A stretch of 64,000 nt of DNA from Camellia lanceoleosa. Taxonomy: Eukaryota > Streptophyta > Magnoliopsida > Ericales > Theaceae. Location: contig CM045761.1 of assembly GCA_025200525.1 (NCBI GenBank), positions 64,698,009 to 64,762,008 of the forward strand, read 5' to 3'. The position numbers and the translations under genes were made by a program. This document shows positions 12,180 through 23,323 of the stretch, piece after piece. The number at the start of each line of letters is the position of its first letter. The first letter of the stretch is position 1. A model generated the notes under the pieces. That model did not search any database. It was given only the letters and a program-made list of their open reading frames with translations, and was not told the origin of the DNA.

Positions 12180-12818
12180 CCTAATTTTACTGCTTTGATC
12201 TTTTCTTTTCAAGTCTAAGATGTAAAAAGTAACTTTGATCTGAATCAAAGAGGGAGAATGTGCTTATGTTGAAATCAATAAAATTAAAGTTGCGAGTACT
12301 AAAAATTTTCCTTTCTGTCCCAAAAATGGTCCAAGTTGTAAAAGGGTAAAAAATTGAACAAAATCAACTTTTATTAAAATTTTCCAAAACAATTTTGAGC
12401 GATCACCACGACACGCATAGAATCGATCATCAAGATCTACAATCCGAATCAAAAGAAATCATAATCGCGTCACAGATTATTACTATTGTTCTGTACTCAG
12501 CTTTTCTGCTCGAAATACGGAGCACAACGAACTAATAAATGATGAACAAAGATGACTTGAAAACGGATGGGACAATTGAATCGAGATAGTTACGCGAACT
12601 TCAGATGAAGTTGCCTATGTATCCCAAAAATGGGAATCGCTGTGATTTACGGTTTAGGTTCACTCGAGTATTAACTCTCTCGTTTTACACTCTAACTTTT
12701 ATCAAAGCTGCCCTTGAGGGTTTTCAACCTTGTGAGCTCAGTTTTTCTTTGTTTCTAATTTTTCATGCACTAACTTTTGCCTAGGTGGTCCTTTCGGGTT
12801 TTCGGCCTAGCGAGCCTC
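12180..12818. other. spacer between N1 and the 3' end of pol, unit A2
   Basis: This is noncoding. It holds a conserved retroelement block near 12600-12660 (GAAGTTGCCTATGTATCCC) shared with unit A3. Within 12380-12660 it differs from A3 by a cluster of short C/G-rich indels (see findings), while flanking sequence is almost identical. No ORF of note. Confidence 0.6.
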
Positions 12819-13910
12819 TTAAGGGTAATATTTCTTCAACTTGTCCATGTTGATTGGTTGTGAGAACTCCATGCCATCCAAGTCCATAAGAATAATTGCC
12901 CCTCCTGACCAGATTAACTTGATGATGTAAGGACCAGTCCAGTTGGGTTTGAACTTGCCCTGAGGGTCATGGATGGGAGCTTGGTTGTCTTTCAGCACCA
13001 TGTCCCCTTCATTGAGATTCTGGGACTTAACTTTCTTGTTAAAAGCCCTAGTAATCCGGCGCTGGTAGCCCTGGACATGATACAATGCTCTTAGTCTTCT
13101 CTCATCAAATAACATCAACTCCTCAAACCTACTTTGCTGCCAATCTGCCTATGCTATTTGACATTCAGCCATAATTTGTAGGGAGGGCACTTCAATTTTG
13201 ATCGGCAAAACAGCCTCCATCCCGTAGACAAGAGAATAGGGGGTTGTCCCCATAGATGTTCGGATTGAGGTTCTGTAACCCCACAGGGCAAACGGCAATT
13301 TCTCCGGCTAGCCCTTATATGTTTCCACATTTCTTTGCAGAATTCTCTTGATATTTTTATTGGCAACCTCAATGTTTCCATTGGTCTGCGGCTTGTAGGT
13401 TGACGACTTATGGAAAGACACATTATATTTTTCGAGCAAATCTATCACTTCTTTCTTGAAGTGCTTTCCATTATCAGAGATAATCTCATTTGGCACTCCA
13501 TACCTACAGATGATGTTGTTCTTGATGAATTTAGCCACATGCGTTGCTTTCAATATAGAGTAAGACTGGGCCTCTACCCATTTCGTGAAGTAGTTGATTG
13601 CTACCAGAATGAACTCATGCTCGTTTGACCCATTTGGCGTAACTGCACCGATAACATCTATCCCTTAAACAGAGAATGGCCATGGTGAATTCATGTTGTA
13701 GAGCTTTGACGGCGTAATGTTCATGCAATTGGCATGAATCTAGCATTTGTGGCATCGCCCAACAAAACCAATACAATTTTCTTCTATGGCTGACCAGTAG
13801 TAGCCTTGTCTAAGGATTTTTCAGGCGAGCATCACACCGTTGATGTGGGCTCTGCACTCTCTTCTGTGAATGGCCTCCATAAGGCGCTTTGATTCTTCTT
13901 CCTCAACGCA
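12819..13910 (-). pseudogene. pol (INT): integrase, unit A2
   Basis: The polyprotein C-terminus ends at 12819. It carries the GPY/F module (WTGPYIIK) that follows integrase cores of Ty3/gypsy elements. Upstream (13154-13553) is the catalytic core with ISDNGKHF (second Asp) and the Glu-bearing stretch NIEVANKNIKR. The zinc-binding HHCC region (about 13750-13900, CHKCQIH) is cut by a TGA at about 13822 and by a second stop before the GIDVI block. No chromodomain is visible, as expected for Tat. The enzyme would insert cDNA into the host genome, but the frame is broken here. Confidence 0.82.
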
Positions 13911-14543
13911 TAACTTATGCATTCCCAGATGGCCTCTTTTGTACAACTTGCCTCTACAGATGATAAATTGAATAGCTAGACGCCGTATTCCCCTTTTTTC
14001 CTCGGCATTTGCTCTTGGTGGATACACTTCCGTTTCCAGGAAATTCCAAATATCGTAATACCAGGGATTCTTCTTTGAAGCCTCATCTATTGCTGTAATG
14101 GTCTCATAGGCCGGCATGTACTTTTGTTCAATAATGATAGGACACATCTTGACTCCCAATGGAATGTCTACCGTAGAAGATAGAATTGCTATTGCATCAG
14201 CGAATCGGTTGTTCTTTCCTAGTAGATGGGTAAACGTTAACTTTTCAAACCTCGAAATTAGCATATCCAAGACTTGATAGTAAACCTTCATTTTCTCTTC
14301 TTTAACCCGCCAATCTTTGTTTGCTTGAGACATAACCAAATTTGAATCCCGAACGACGTCCAACCTTTTTACCTCTAGTTCCAAGGCGGCTTCTAAACCA
14401 GCGATACATGCCTCATACTCTGCATCATTCTTGGATACTTTGAACTAGAGTTTGAAAGCTAAGGGTATATGGGAGTCATCAGGTGCTATTAGCAACACAC
14501 CGATCCCATAACCGTATTGATTGGTTGCTCCATCAAAGTACAT
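13911..14543 (-). pseudogene. pol (aRNH): second RNase H (archaeal-type, aRNH), unit A2
   Basis: The frame starts MYFDGATNQYG at 14543. The acidic residues expected for RNase H can be followed: D in FDGA, E in AEYEACIAGLE, D in RDSNLV and D in RFADAIA. A stop (TAG near 14446) interrupts it. A second RNase H after the usual RT-linked one is a hallmark of the Tat clade. Compared with unit A3 the last Asp is kept here, but the Gly before DSNLV is Arg. Confidence 0.8.
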
Positions 14544-14546
14544 CGT

Positions 14547-15955
14547 CTACGTTCTCTCTTCTATTTGCAGAGTATCTTCATCTGGGAAAGGGAACTCCAC
14601 TGCTTCATCTCTTTCTACTGGGTGATCAACTAGAAATTCCACTACAGCTCTCCGTTTAACAAACTTGCGTGTAACATATGCAAGATCAAATTCGGAGAGA
14701 AGAAGCAACCAACGGCCTCGCCTATTCGTAAGCGCTGGTTTCTCAAAGAGATATTTGATGGGATCTAATCTCAAAACCAGGATTATAGAGTGAGCTAATA
14801 GGTAGTGTCTCAACTTCTGAGTAGCCCATACCAAAGCTGTACAAGATTTCTGAAGGGGAGTGTAACGTGTCTCATAATCTAACATTTTCTTGCTCAAGTA
14901 GTAAATGACTTTCTCCAATTTGGCCTCCAACTCTTGAGCTAACATACACCCCATGGTTGAGTATGTCATTGACATAGGTGGATTCTGCAGATACTGTTTA
15001 GCCTTCAATTCTGGCGGTGATAACACATGTGGATTCTGCAGATACTGCTTGACCTATTTAAAAGTGAACTAATAGCGATCGTCTCACTGGAACTTCTTTC
15101 CTTTCTTTAGGAGACCAAATAATGGTTCACAAGTCAAGGTTAGTTTTGAAATAAACCGCCTTATGAATTGCACTTCACCCAGAAAGCCGCCCACCTCCTT
15201 TTCAATCCTTGATGGTGGCATTTCCAAGATGGCCTTGATTTTGAAAGGATCTACCTCAATTCCTCTCTGTGTGATCAAGAATCCGAGCATTTTTCCCGTT
15301 GTTACACTAAAGGTGCATTTTTGTAGGTTCAACCTCAATCTATACTCTCTGATCCGCTGAAAGAATTTCTCTAAGGTGGTGTAGTGGCCTCCTCAATCTT
15401 TGGATTTGACAATCATATCGTCCATATACACCTCAACCTCTTTGTGGATCATGTCGTGCAGAATGGTAGTTGTAGCCCTCTGATAAGTGGAACCAACAAT
15501 CTTTAACCCAAACGACATGACTCGGTAACAGAAGATGCCCTATGGAGTGGTGAAAACGGTCTTCTCCCTATCCTCGGGAGCCATCAAGATCTAGTTATAC
15601 CCGAAAAACCCATCCATAAACGAGAGCAATGCATGGCCCGCGGTGAAGTCTACCAACTCATCAATATGCGGTAAGGGAAATCAACCTTCAGATGAGCCTT
15701 ATTCAGATCCCTAAAGTTGACACAGACTCTGATTCTACCATCCTTATTCGGAACTAGAACAATATTGGCCAACCATGTTGGATACTCAGATACAAGCAAG
15801 AACCCTGCCTCAATCTGTTTGGTAACTTCTTCCTTGATCTTCAAAAGCCAAATCTAGGTGAACTCCGTGCAGCTTTTGGTTAACTGGCCGAGCCTCAGGG
15901 TCAAGAGGGATCCGGTGTTGTACAATCTCAGGATCGATTCCAGGCATGTCTTCGT
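14547..15955 (-). pseudogene. pol (RT-RNH): reverse transcriptase and RT-linked RNase H-like domain, unit A2
   Basis: RT blocks in order on the minus strand are GFLLVSEYPTWLANIVLVP, RVCVNFRDLNKA and the catalytic YMDDMIV (around 15415-15430). RLNLQKCTFSV and a connection/RNase H-like region (KSCTALVWATQKLRHYL) follow. A frameshift in an A-run at 15842-15846, shared with unit A3, separates the N-terminal RT block (PGIDPEIVQHRIPLDPEARP) from the rest. More stops lie near 15640 and 15400. The domain would copy element RNA into DNA. Confidence 0.85.
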
Positions 15956-17009
15956 TGGACCACGTGAAAACATATTTGAAACTTTTTAATAAAGTGGTTA
16001 AACGCTCGCATTCCTCTGAAGACAACGTGGACCTGATCTGGACCAAGTGAGGATCTTCCTCAATACCCATGTTAATTGATACGATTTCATCTATACAGGG
16101 CTTAACACGCCTCTCTTCCTCACGATCAGCCAAATTTTTCAAAGCCCGAGGAATTTCTTTCTCTTTATTTATGTCAAAATTTTAAAAATTAAGATTAGTA
16201 CAACAAACCAAAGGTATAGAGAAATAGGCAACATTCACAGCATTCCTATTCATAAAGTTTGAATCTTCAGTTACAGTGGACTCAAAGGAAAAGCTAAAAG
16301 ACGACCTGGACGGGACTTTGGTATTTGGGTTACCACTTCTAGAAGTACCAGACGTAGAGGAACTCGAATCTGACCCCAATTCCATAGACTCAGTGGAATT
16401 AGATCCAGACTCATTATCCGATTCAGAACCGTCGACGACACCTTGCTCGAACTTCCAGACTAGGCGTGGAGCCTCAGATGCATCTACGATCAAATTGGAG
16501 AAATCCACTGCAAGGGTATCCCTGAAGTTGGTGGTCACAGTTTCCGTAATGAAACTCACTAGCAAGTCAGCCAGTGCTTTTCCCAACAGCTCTTCCTCTT
16601 CTTCAATGCCCAGGTTTGCAGTCCTTTGTTGATCTGTATCAATGCTTAGGTTTGCCTACTCATTCTCCTTTTTTGGTAACTGGTGCCCGAAAAAGATCTA
16701 AAACCTCGGATACCTATTCTTTGTTTCCTAGTCATACCAGGGCTTTGGAAATCCACAAAAAGGGAAATTTTCCCCTTGGCGGAAAAAGCGTCCATTCAGG
16801 GTTCCCTATATAGGTTTGTGGACTAACTCATACTACTTCCTGATCCTCTTTGCCTTCAGCCTCTCTTTCAACTCTTGCTCTTTCCTTTGTCAATTTGCAG
16901 CAGTAGGTTTGTATCCCAGCCTGAAAGCATGGGGTTTATGACTAAACTTTTTAGCAACAGTACCTCCTGGCCTGCCACTTCGGCCTAGTCTTGACCCAAG
17001 CATACGTCC
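15956..17009 (-). pseudogene. pol: acidic, Ser-rich linker between protease and RT, unit A2
   Basis: This part of the polyprotein contains a low-complexity stretch rich in Glu, Asp and Ser (16276-16560 on the minus strand, for example SESDNESGSNSTESMELGS). A frame near 16080-16140 leads into RT. The same linker occurs in A3 and in element B, so it is a family trait. Its function is unknown, and there is no catalytic motif. Confidence 0.65.
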
Positions 17010-17729
17010 CTATTTGTTCATCATGTGTATGGATTGTGCACTCACATAATCTCCATCACCCTCTACCATGATGGTTTGAACCAACTGGGCTTTTTCCAGA
17101 GAGAAAATGGAAAGGAACACATCCTCTTCCGCATGTATGATCTCCAGTAGTGGTGCAGTAGTTCCTTGGGGAGGATGGATTGCAGAGTTACCATATATAG
17201 TGGCAATCCCGCATTTGAAGTTGTACTTTACTAACTGATGAACCGTTGACGACACCACCTTCATATGATGTAGCCAGGGCCTTCCCAGTAGTTAGTTGAA
17301 TGTGGTCGGAACATCCATGACATGGAACTCCACTTTATGTTCGGACAGGCCGATTAGGATATTGCTTTTGAACGTTCCCAATACATCATGGCTTGTATTG
17401 TCATAGGCCCAGACAGCTTGGGTCGTGGGTGTAAAGTCAATTGGCCTTAAACCGATGGCATAGGTAGTTCTCACTGGGCACACATTGATCGCTGACCCGG
17501 TGTCTACTAACAGCACCAGAATCCACTTTTTTCGACTTTCCCAGGTTACATACAAAGGCCTGTTGTGGTTAGCGCCCTCAGGAGGCAATTCTTTATCTGT
17601 AAAGGATATCTCTGGCGTAACATCCCCAGAGGTGGCCAGTGACACCAATTGATCAGCAGTGCTGTCAATAAGCAGTTTGGTTCGGTTCATTGCTTCGAGC
17701 AAGGCTTCTCTATGTTCCCGAGATGCCAT
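17010..17729 (-). pseudogene. pol (PR): aspartic protease, unit A2
   Basis: The catalytic motif VDTGSAINVCP is present (around 17470-17510), and LLGRPWLH closes the fold near 17270. A TAA at 17292 separates them and is shared with unit A3, while element B reads Leu at this place. The domain would cut the Gag-Pol polyprotein. The stop alone would prevent expression of the downstream pol frame. Confidence 0.83.
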
Positions 17730-18861
17730 TATCAGTCCTCAGATGGATATATTGGCCTGAATCTTCTGGAGTTGTTTCAAGGCCATGTTCTCCTCCACAT
17801 CCCTCTCTTTTGCTTTCTTAGCTTCTTTTCCAGAGGTCTCTGGCTAGTCTACCATTGCAGGTTTGAAGTACTGACCGCTCCAAGTCATGTAATTGATCTC
17901 ATCGATATACCAAGTGTCATTCTTGCAAGTTCACTTGTTCTATGGATAATGCCCTTTTTGAATGCACTCTCAATCTGGACCTCCAGCTCATGTAAGGAAG
18001 TGAATGTAGACAACAACGCTACTATCATTCTCTACAAAATGTTTGGCTCAAGGTTTTGAACCACTAGTCGGACTTGTTCTCTTTTAGCAGGCCTATTTTT
18101 CATCCCGGCTGCTTTGGCCCTCCACTGGGCGACAAAATCGATAAATGATTCTTTGGGATTCTGGGTTGTATCCTCCAGCTCACTAATGGTTACTTCTATC
18201 TGGGTATTATACAAGTACTGATTAACAAATGCCTCAGATAGCTCCTCCCAATTTCGTTTTGTAGAGTCCTCCAACTTAGCGTATTAGATGGCCGCCACAT
18301 CAGACAGGGTCCGTCCAAAATACGAAAGTTTCTACGCTTGAGAGAATCCCATGGGCCTCAATACATCCGAAAACAATCAGACATGTACGATTGGATCCCC
18401 ACTCCCATCGAATCTGTTGATGTGGGGTATCTTAAATTTTTTCAGTAATCTGACCAAAGCCTCAATGTACCCATCTTCGATATCTAGAATGGAGTTGAAG
18501 CCTTGAGATTTCTTCAATGCTTTCTCCAATCTGGCAATCTTGACCAAGGCTAGATCAATTTCATTAATATTGAAAGGAAAAATCCTTGGAGGAGGTTGAA
18601 CCGAAGGATGATAAGTTGGAGCTGGGGGAAACATGTCCTGAGGATTTGGGACTGGTAAATTTTCTGCTGGTGGGGATAGATTCGGGATTGGCTGAGCAGT
18701 AGGGATTGGGTGCACAGTTGGCGTAGATGCCCAGATGTATGCCACAGATTGGCAATGACTTCATCTTGTGCAGCCATCCTCTAGTTTACATTATCCATAG
18801 TTCTTTGGACGACAATCATCATGGCAGCAAATTCTTCTGTATTTGGTGCTGTGTTCTGTGC
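17730..18861 (-). pseudogene. gag: gag, internally deleted, unit A2
   Basis: The ATG at 18861 starts MAQNT. A proline-rich region and the LALVKIARLEKALKKSQGF block follow, and then the retrotransposon-gag core. At 17920-17923 the sequence jumps straight from pol-proximal sequence into mid-gag. About 1,429 bp present in unit A3 (33345-34773), including the zinc-finger-like part, is missing, with TTC microhomology at the joint. An upstream Gag extension (to about 19010) has lost its ATG and gained a TGA. Confidence 0.8.
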
Positions 18862-19729
18862 CATTACTAATCCAGGTAAACTAGATGCTGGTGAATTGAT
18901 TGATTGAGAACGGGTAGGCGTTCATAGAGTGCTTTGTACTGAATCTACTAATTGTCCGTTCTTTCTCCATCGAGTGACTGGAGAAAGTGAGACTAGCACG
19001 GGCTGACCACCAACAAGGTCTCGAGCTTTGCACTACCTGCGGAAACGAGTCCACACAACTTGGGAAATATCGGGTCTTTCTGAAGCTATGATAGTAAACT
19101 ACCTAGCAAAAAGAAAGAATGAAAAACAAAATCAAAATCGGATAGCACTTCAACCCCAATCCACAACTGTCTAGACATATAGCTGAACTGTAATCCCCAC
19201 TAAACTCTGTTTTCAAACCTTACTGATATGAACCATCCTGTACAGTCTTACTGTAAAAGTATACATCAAGTAAAAAGAACCAAAACACCCCTATGAGGGG
19301 GTAGGGTTACCCTGTCCTAGATTTTTGGCATGATCTAGGCTGTACTATTTCAGACAACGAGTTTCACAACATCCTACACATGGGTGGCACCCTGCCCTAA
19401 TTTGGAATATTCACTATAGCTTTACTATATGCAACTAGGTCGAATGGTCAAAAGGGTACCTTGGCAAGATTACCTAATATACCTCTCACACCTAACACCG
19501 AGAAGTGAAAGGTGGATCAAGCGGTATAGCAGTGATCCAGATCCAAGGGTTGTGTTTCCAACATGGCAAAGCCCATGACCGGTCAGCCTTTTGGCAAGCC
19601 TTTTGGGCAAGCCTCTGACAAACCGTCCAAGGAAACACAGTCACTTACCACCATGCAAATGCTATGCAAAAAAAACATATAAATGTAGATAAAAAATTCA
19701 CATCATGAGTTTCAAGTCAAACTCGCTAA
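18862..19729 (-). other. leader (5' UTR), unit A2
   Basis: This noncoding sequence between gag and PBS nearly matches 578-1442. It keeps a remnant of the N-terminal Gag extension next to gag. No other feature is seen. Confidence 0.6.
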
Positions 19730-19749
19730 GCTCCCCAGCAGAGTCGCTA
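19730..19749 (-). other. primer binding site of unit A2
   Basis: The site has the same sequence and decay (TAG for TGG) as the A1 site at 1443-1462. It lies 5 nt from the LTR end at 19755. Confidence 0.7.
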
Positions 19750-19754
19750 GAAAC

Positions 19755-22700
19755 TATAGCCCGACTTTCCGTGCTCCTTTTGGAAGGCGAATAGCCCTAC
19801 AGTTCAGACTCACTTATGCTTTTGAATTTGATTTCACAAGTGCAATGTGAAATAGTGAAAACACAAAAGAGTCCAAATTCGGCAATTCCTTTTAGAAAAT
19901 CAATGTTTGAATCAAATGCAAAAAATGGGCTGCTTTGCTAGATTACAGAGTCGCCACCTAAATATTTTTGAAAAATTTAGGAAACCCGAGACTTGTGCCA
20001 AAGGCCATTAGTCCGTCATCACCAATGTATCTTGGCTCGGGAACTTAGGTACAAGAGGGAAAGGTCATGAATTGAGCACCCCACTCGCCCGATCAAAGAT
20101 TAGCCTCTACTAATCATGATGTGATTTTTATTTACATTATATGTTGTCGTTCTGATTTATTAGCTATTTTTACTATGTGATGCGCACACAAGGTATAGAC
20201 TAGTTTGCAAGAATTAGAGCACTTGATCTCATGTTTTGTTTTGAAAATGTTTTGTGAATTTGCCACTTGAAAAAGTGGGCTTAAAATGGAACATTTAATC
20301 GAACCCTCCCAGTTCAAGCATCTAGCCTTCATCTATAGGCATTCAAACAATGATATCATTTAAGCAATTAGCCTCATGGTATTCATACTTTGGACATGGC
20401 AACACAAACACTCAATGCAAGATGCTAAAACGTAAAATTACTCACCTAGTACTCCGAGTAAAACAAAGCAAAATTTTTAGAAAAATATGCATGTTCCTAA
20501 TTAAATGCAATATGACTTATGCCACGCACACACTATGTATTTTTATAAGCTCGGCTATGAACATAGCATATGATTTCATTCAAGACATGCAAGAGAACAT
20601 GTATTCAAGAAATGAATTTAGACATTTATATTGGGTTAGCATGATGAGCTGAACCTTATATGCATGCAAGACAAATGGATGCAAAACATGAGAATCTAAT
20701 GAAACGTGCTCTATACTAACCATCGTAAGCGAATAAATAAAAGGGAGAAAGGCGTGGGATTGGAAGACATACACATTATTACAACATTTGATCCCTCACG
20801 CAGAAGGGCACAAATCAATGTCCAAAAGTCCGAATTAAACTAATTATTACAAAACTGAACCAAATGAATTGAATAGGCTAAGCTAATTAACAAGCTAACT
20901 ATGCTATTACAATAAGGATAAGCAAGCTAAAAAAACTAGCTATCTAAGCTAATTAGATACAACAATTATGAATAAATAAAATAATAATTACAACAATTAG
21001 TAGTTAACGAGACTAATTACAGTGAACAACATTAAATTAAATTAATTACAATGATCATAACGTGCACAAGGATGCACAAGAATTGCATGCATGCACATGC
21101 ACAATGTTCAAGAACAGCCCACCTCAGCCACTGCCCTCTGTTTTCTGCAAAAATACATTGTTAGCCAAGCTTTGAAGGTTGACCGGCCCTCAATGAAGCC
21201 CGACTGGGCATAGAAAAGGCCGGTCGTGCCTCAGTTTTATGCAAAACTCTGTTTTGTGTTTTGAAATGAAAACAGTGCAGACAGAGTTGTTCAAGCTCTG
21301 TTTGTCCTTTTTTTCCTTCTCTGTCATGGGAAAGCCTCGAGAGAAGGTTAGAATTGCTTCCAAATCCATCAATGAGCAAATTGATTGCTTGATGATTTCG
21401 GATACAACTTTGGGCAAAACTCAATGAAATGCAATGGATATGACCACCCCTCTCTCTTATCATGGAATGAACTCAAAGAAGGTGGTAGAGACGCTTCAAG
21501 AATCAGCAAAACGCCATGAATTAGCACATGATCACTCTTGACTCGATTAACTTGGCATAACGTTTGGCCAAGCCTAAGCAAGATGACTCATTTTCTTTAA
21601 GTGTGTTGGTTGCTTTTAAACTAATTCTTTTAGTCATTTCCATTCTTTAGTCCATTTGTCCGAAGTGATGATTAAGTACTCTAAAAGGAGAAAAGCATCA
21701 AATGGGAAATAATTCTCAACATGAAAGAGAGATTATGTTGTTGACAATGAATCTCCTTAGAGATTAAGCCACTAAGCGTAAGTCTCTAGTTCATATGCTG
21801 AATAACCATCAACCATTTGAAACAACTCTCAAATGAAAGAGATGAGTGGAAAGTTGATTATTAAAATGAGGTTATTAAACATGGAAATGAGTTGAAAAAA
21901 AGCTAGAACAACATACAACAAGCTATGTACAAGGACTTATGATATAACAAATGAACTAATCAAAGCTTGAAGTAATTAAATAGAATGAGACAGCCTTAAA
22001 ACAGTCCAAAATAAGCCTAAAACAGTGGTTGAAAATGTAAGAAAAGGGCTCAAAAGCTAAGCAAATGCAAAGACACTAAAGCTATGTAAACAAAAGAATA
22101 AGGAGGGATGGCCAACCCCTCCAATTTCAAGACTTCAAATCATGTTTTCCGCCTCAGTTCAACCCTGAAAATCAGTTCAAAAACCAAAGAAAAAGAGTGT
22201 AAAGGTGCTAAGGGTTGAGCTACAAAAATAGGTGCAAGTGAGGGTGTTAACCTCACCACTTTTGATAGCTTGTCCAAACCCAAGTTCTAACTCTTAGAAT
22301 AGGTGTAAAATAGTCCAAGGACACAAGAAATAAGTGGAAATGAAGAAATGAAAAGCAAGATCAAAAGTTATATGCTTATACCTCTCAAAATAGAGTAAGC
22401 TTTGGTTGATGATCAAATTCACTCTTGACAGATTCTCAAGCTTGAATTCTGCTTCTCAAGGGTCAACCAAGGCTCTAAGATGATGAGTCAAGGTTGTGTA
22501 TGGTGTATAGAGATGATACAAGGTTGGTAGGTCAACTTAAGGGTTCCTTACAATGGAAGAATGAGGAAGAATGAGCTCTCTCTATGTGTATAGGCTCTTT
22601 CTTAATTGTGTAACCCCCAAAACAGAGGTATATGGTCGTATTTATAGAATTTGAGCACAAAAAGTGATAAATATCTTCAAAAAAGAATAGCTAGCGGGCT

Positions 22701-23035
22701 CCTGACCAGAATAATGTTTATCGCTATCGAAGCCCGGCTGGGCATCAATTGCCACGGCCGTCCCTTACTGAGGCACGGTTGGGCCTCAATGACTTTTCCT
22801 TTTTTTTTTTCTTTTTTTCTTTTTTCTGTTGTAGCCTCAACAAAGGATGACAAAAGGTGTGAAAATGGATTTCTTGGGTGTAATCATTGGGAATAGGGAA
22901 GGTTTGGGGTCGTTTCGAAGCTTAAACAAGAGTCCTTCATTGAGACCTCAAATCACCCATAATACCACTTTCATCATCGAGTGTCCCGAGCAAAGCGCTT
23001 GAGCCTTGCGGGCGGTCAAAAATGGGGTGTCTACA
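19755..23035 (-). repeat. family A LTR 2 (3281 bp), shared by units A2 and A3
   Basis: In minus orientation it starts TGTAGACACCCC at 23035 and ends at 19755, where TG has decayed to TA as in LTR 1. It is the 5' LTR of A2 and the 3' LTR of A3. Relative to LTR 1 it lacks about 24 bp near 21120 and has insertions of about 25 bp (near 22334) and 19 bp (near 22690). GC-rich modules lie at about 21181-21235 and 22731-22795. A TATA box lies at 22639-22646. Confidence 0.88.
22639..22646 (-). promoter_or_regulatory. LTR TATA box (family A LTR 2)
   Basis: TATAAATA on the minus strand, at the same place as in LTR 1. It is the probable promoter for unit A2. Confidence 0.55.
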
Positions 23036-23051
23036 GTTGCCTCTCTTTGAC
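23036..23051 (-). other. polypurine tract of unit A3
   Basis: The minus strand reads CAAAGAGAGGCAAC directly before the LTR start. It carries one substitution relative to the A2 PPT. Confidence 0.7.
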
Positions 23052-23323
23052 AGAGCTCGGAGTGGCGTGAGTGAATATCAAAGCTCAGAGACGACCCATT
23101 TGACAAGGCCGCAAGGTTCGGGCAAGAAATCAAGACATAAACGCAAACATTGAACTCGGGGGCAAACTATAACAACGAAATGCAGCAAATAACTTATGAT
23201 CATGCAACGAAGCAACGCAATGAAACATACTGTAAATGAAGCAATGAAACAATGCTACAATCTGGACAACAAAATGCAACAAAAATTAAACTCACTTTTT
23301 CTTTATTTCCTCCACTTTTCTCT

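Larger units (their letters stand above)
1468..23035 (-). mobile_element. Tat-type Ty3/gypsy unit A2 with both LTRs (shared with neighbours)
   Basis: Reading the minus strand, this unit runs from its 5' LTR (19755-23035) through PBS, gag, protease, linker, RT, RNase H, second RNase H, integrase and two plus-strand antisense ORFs to a PPT (4732-4749) and its 3' LTR (1468-4731). The 3' LTR is followed directly by the PBS and gag of a further unit, and the 5' LTR is preceded by the PPT of unit A3, so each LTR serves two units. The second RNase H and the antisense PMD gene place it in the Tat clade. It is defective: gag lacks about 1.4 kb, and protease, RT and integrase carry stops or frameshifts. 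A solo LTR (N1) is nested between the antisense ORFs and pol. Confidence 0.88.

Noticed and set aside
9621..12184. Target site duplication CTTAG/CCTAA for solo LTR N1
   Set aside because: Only three of five bases match. The LTR call rests on its ends and on similarity to LTR C instead.
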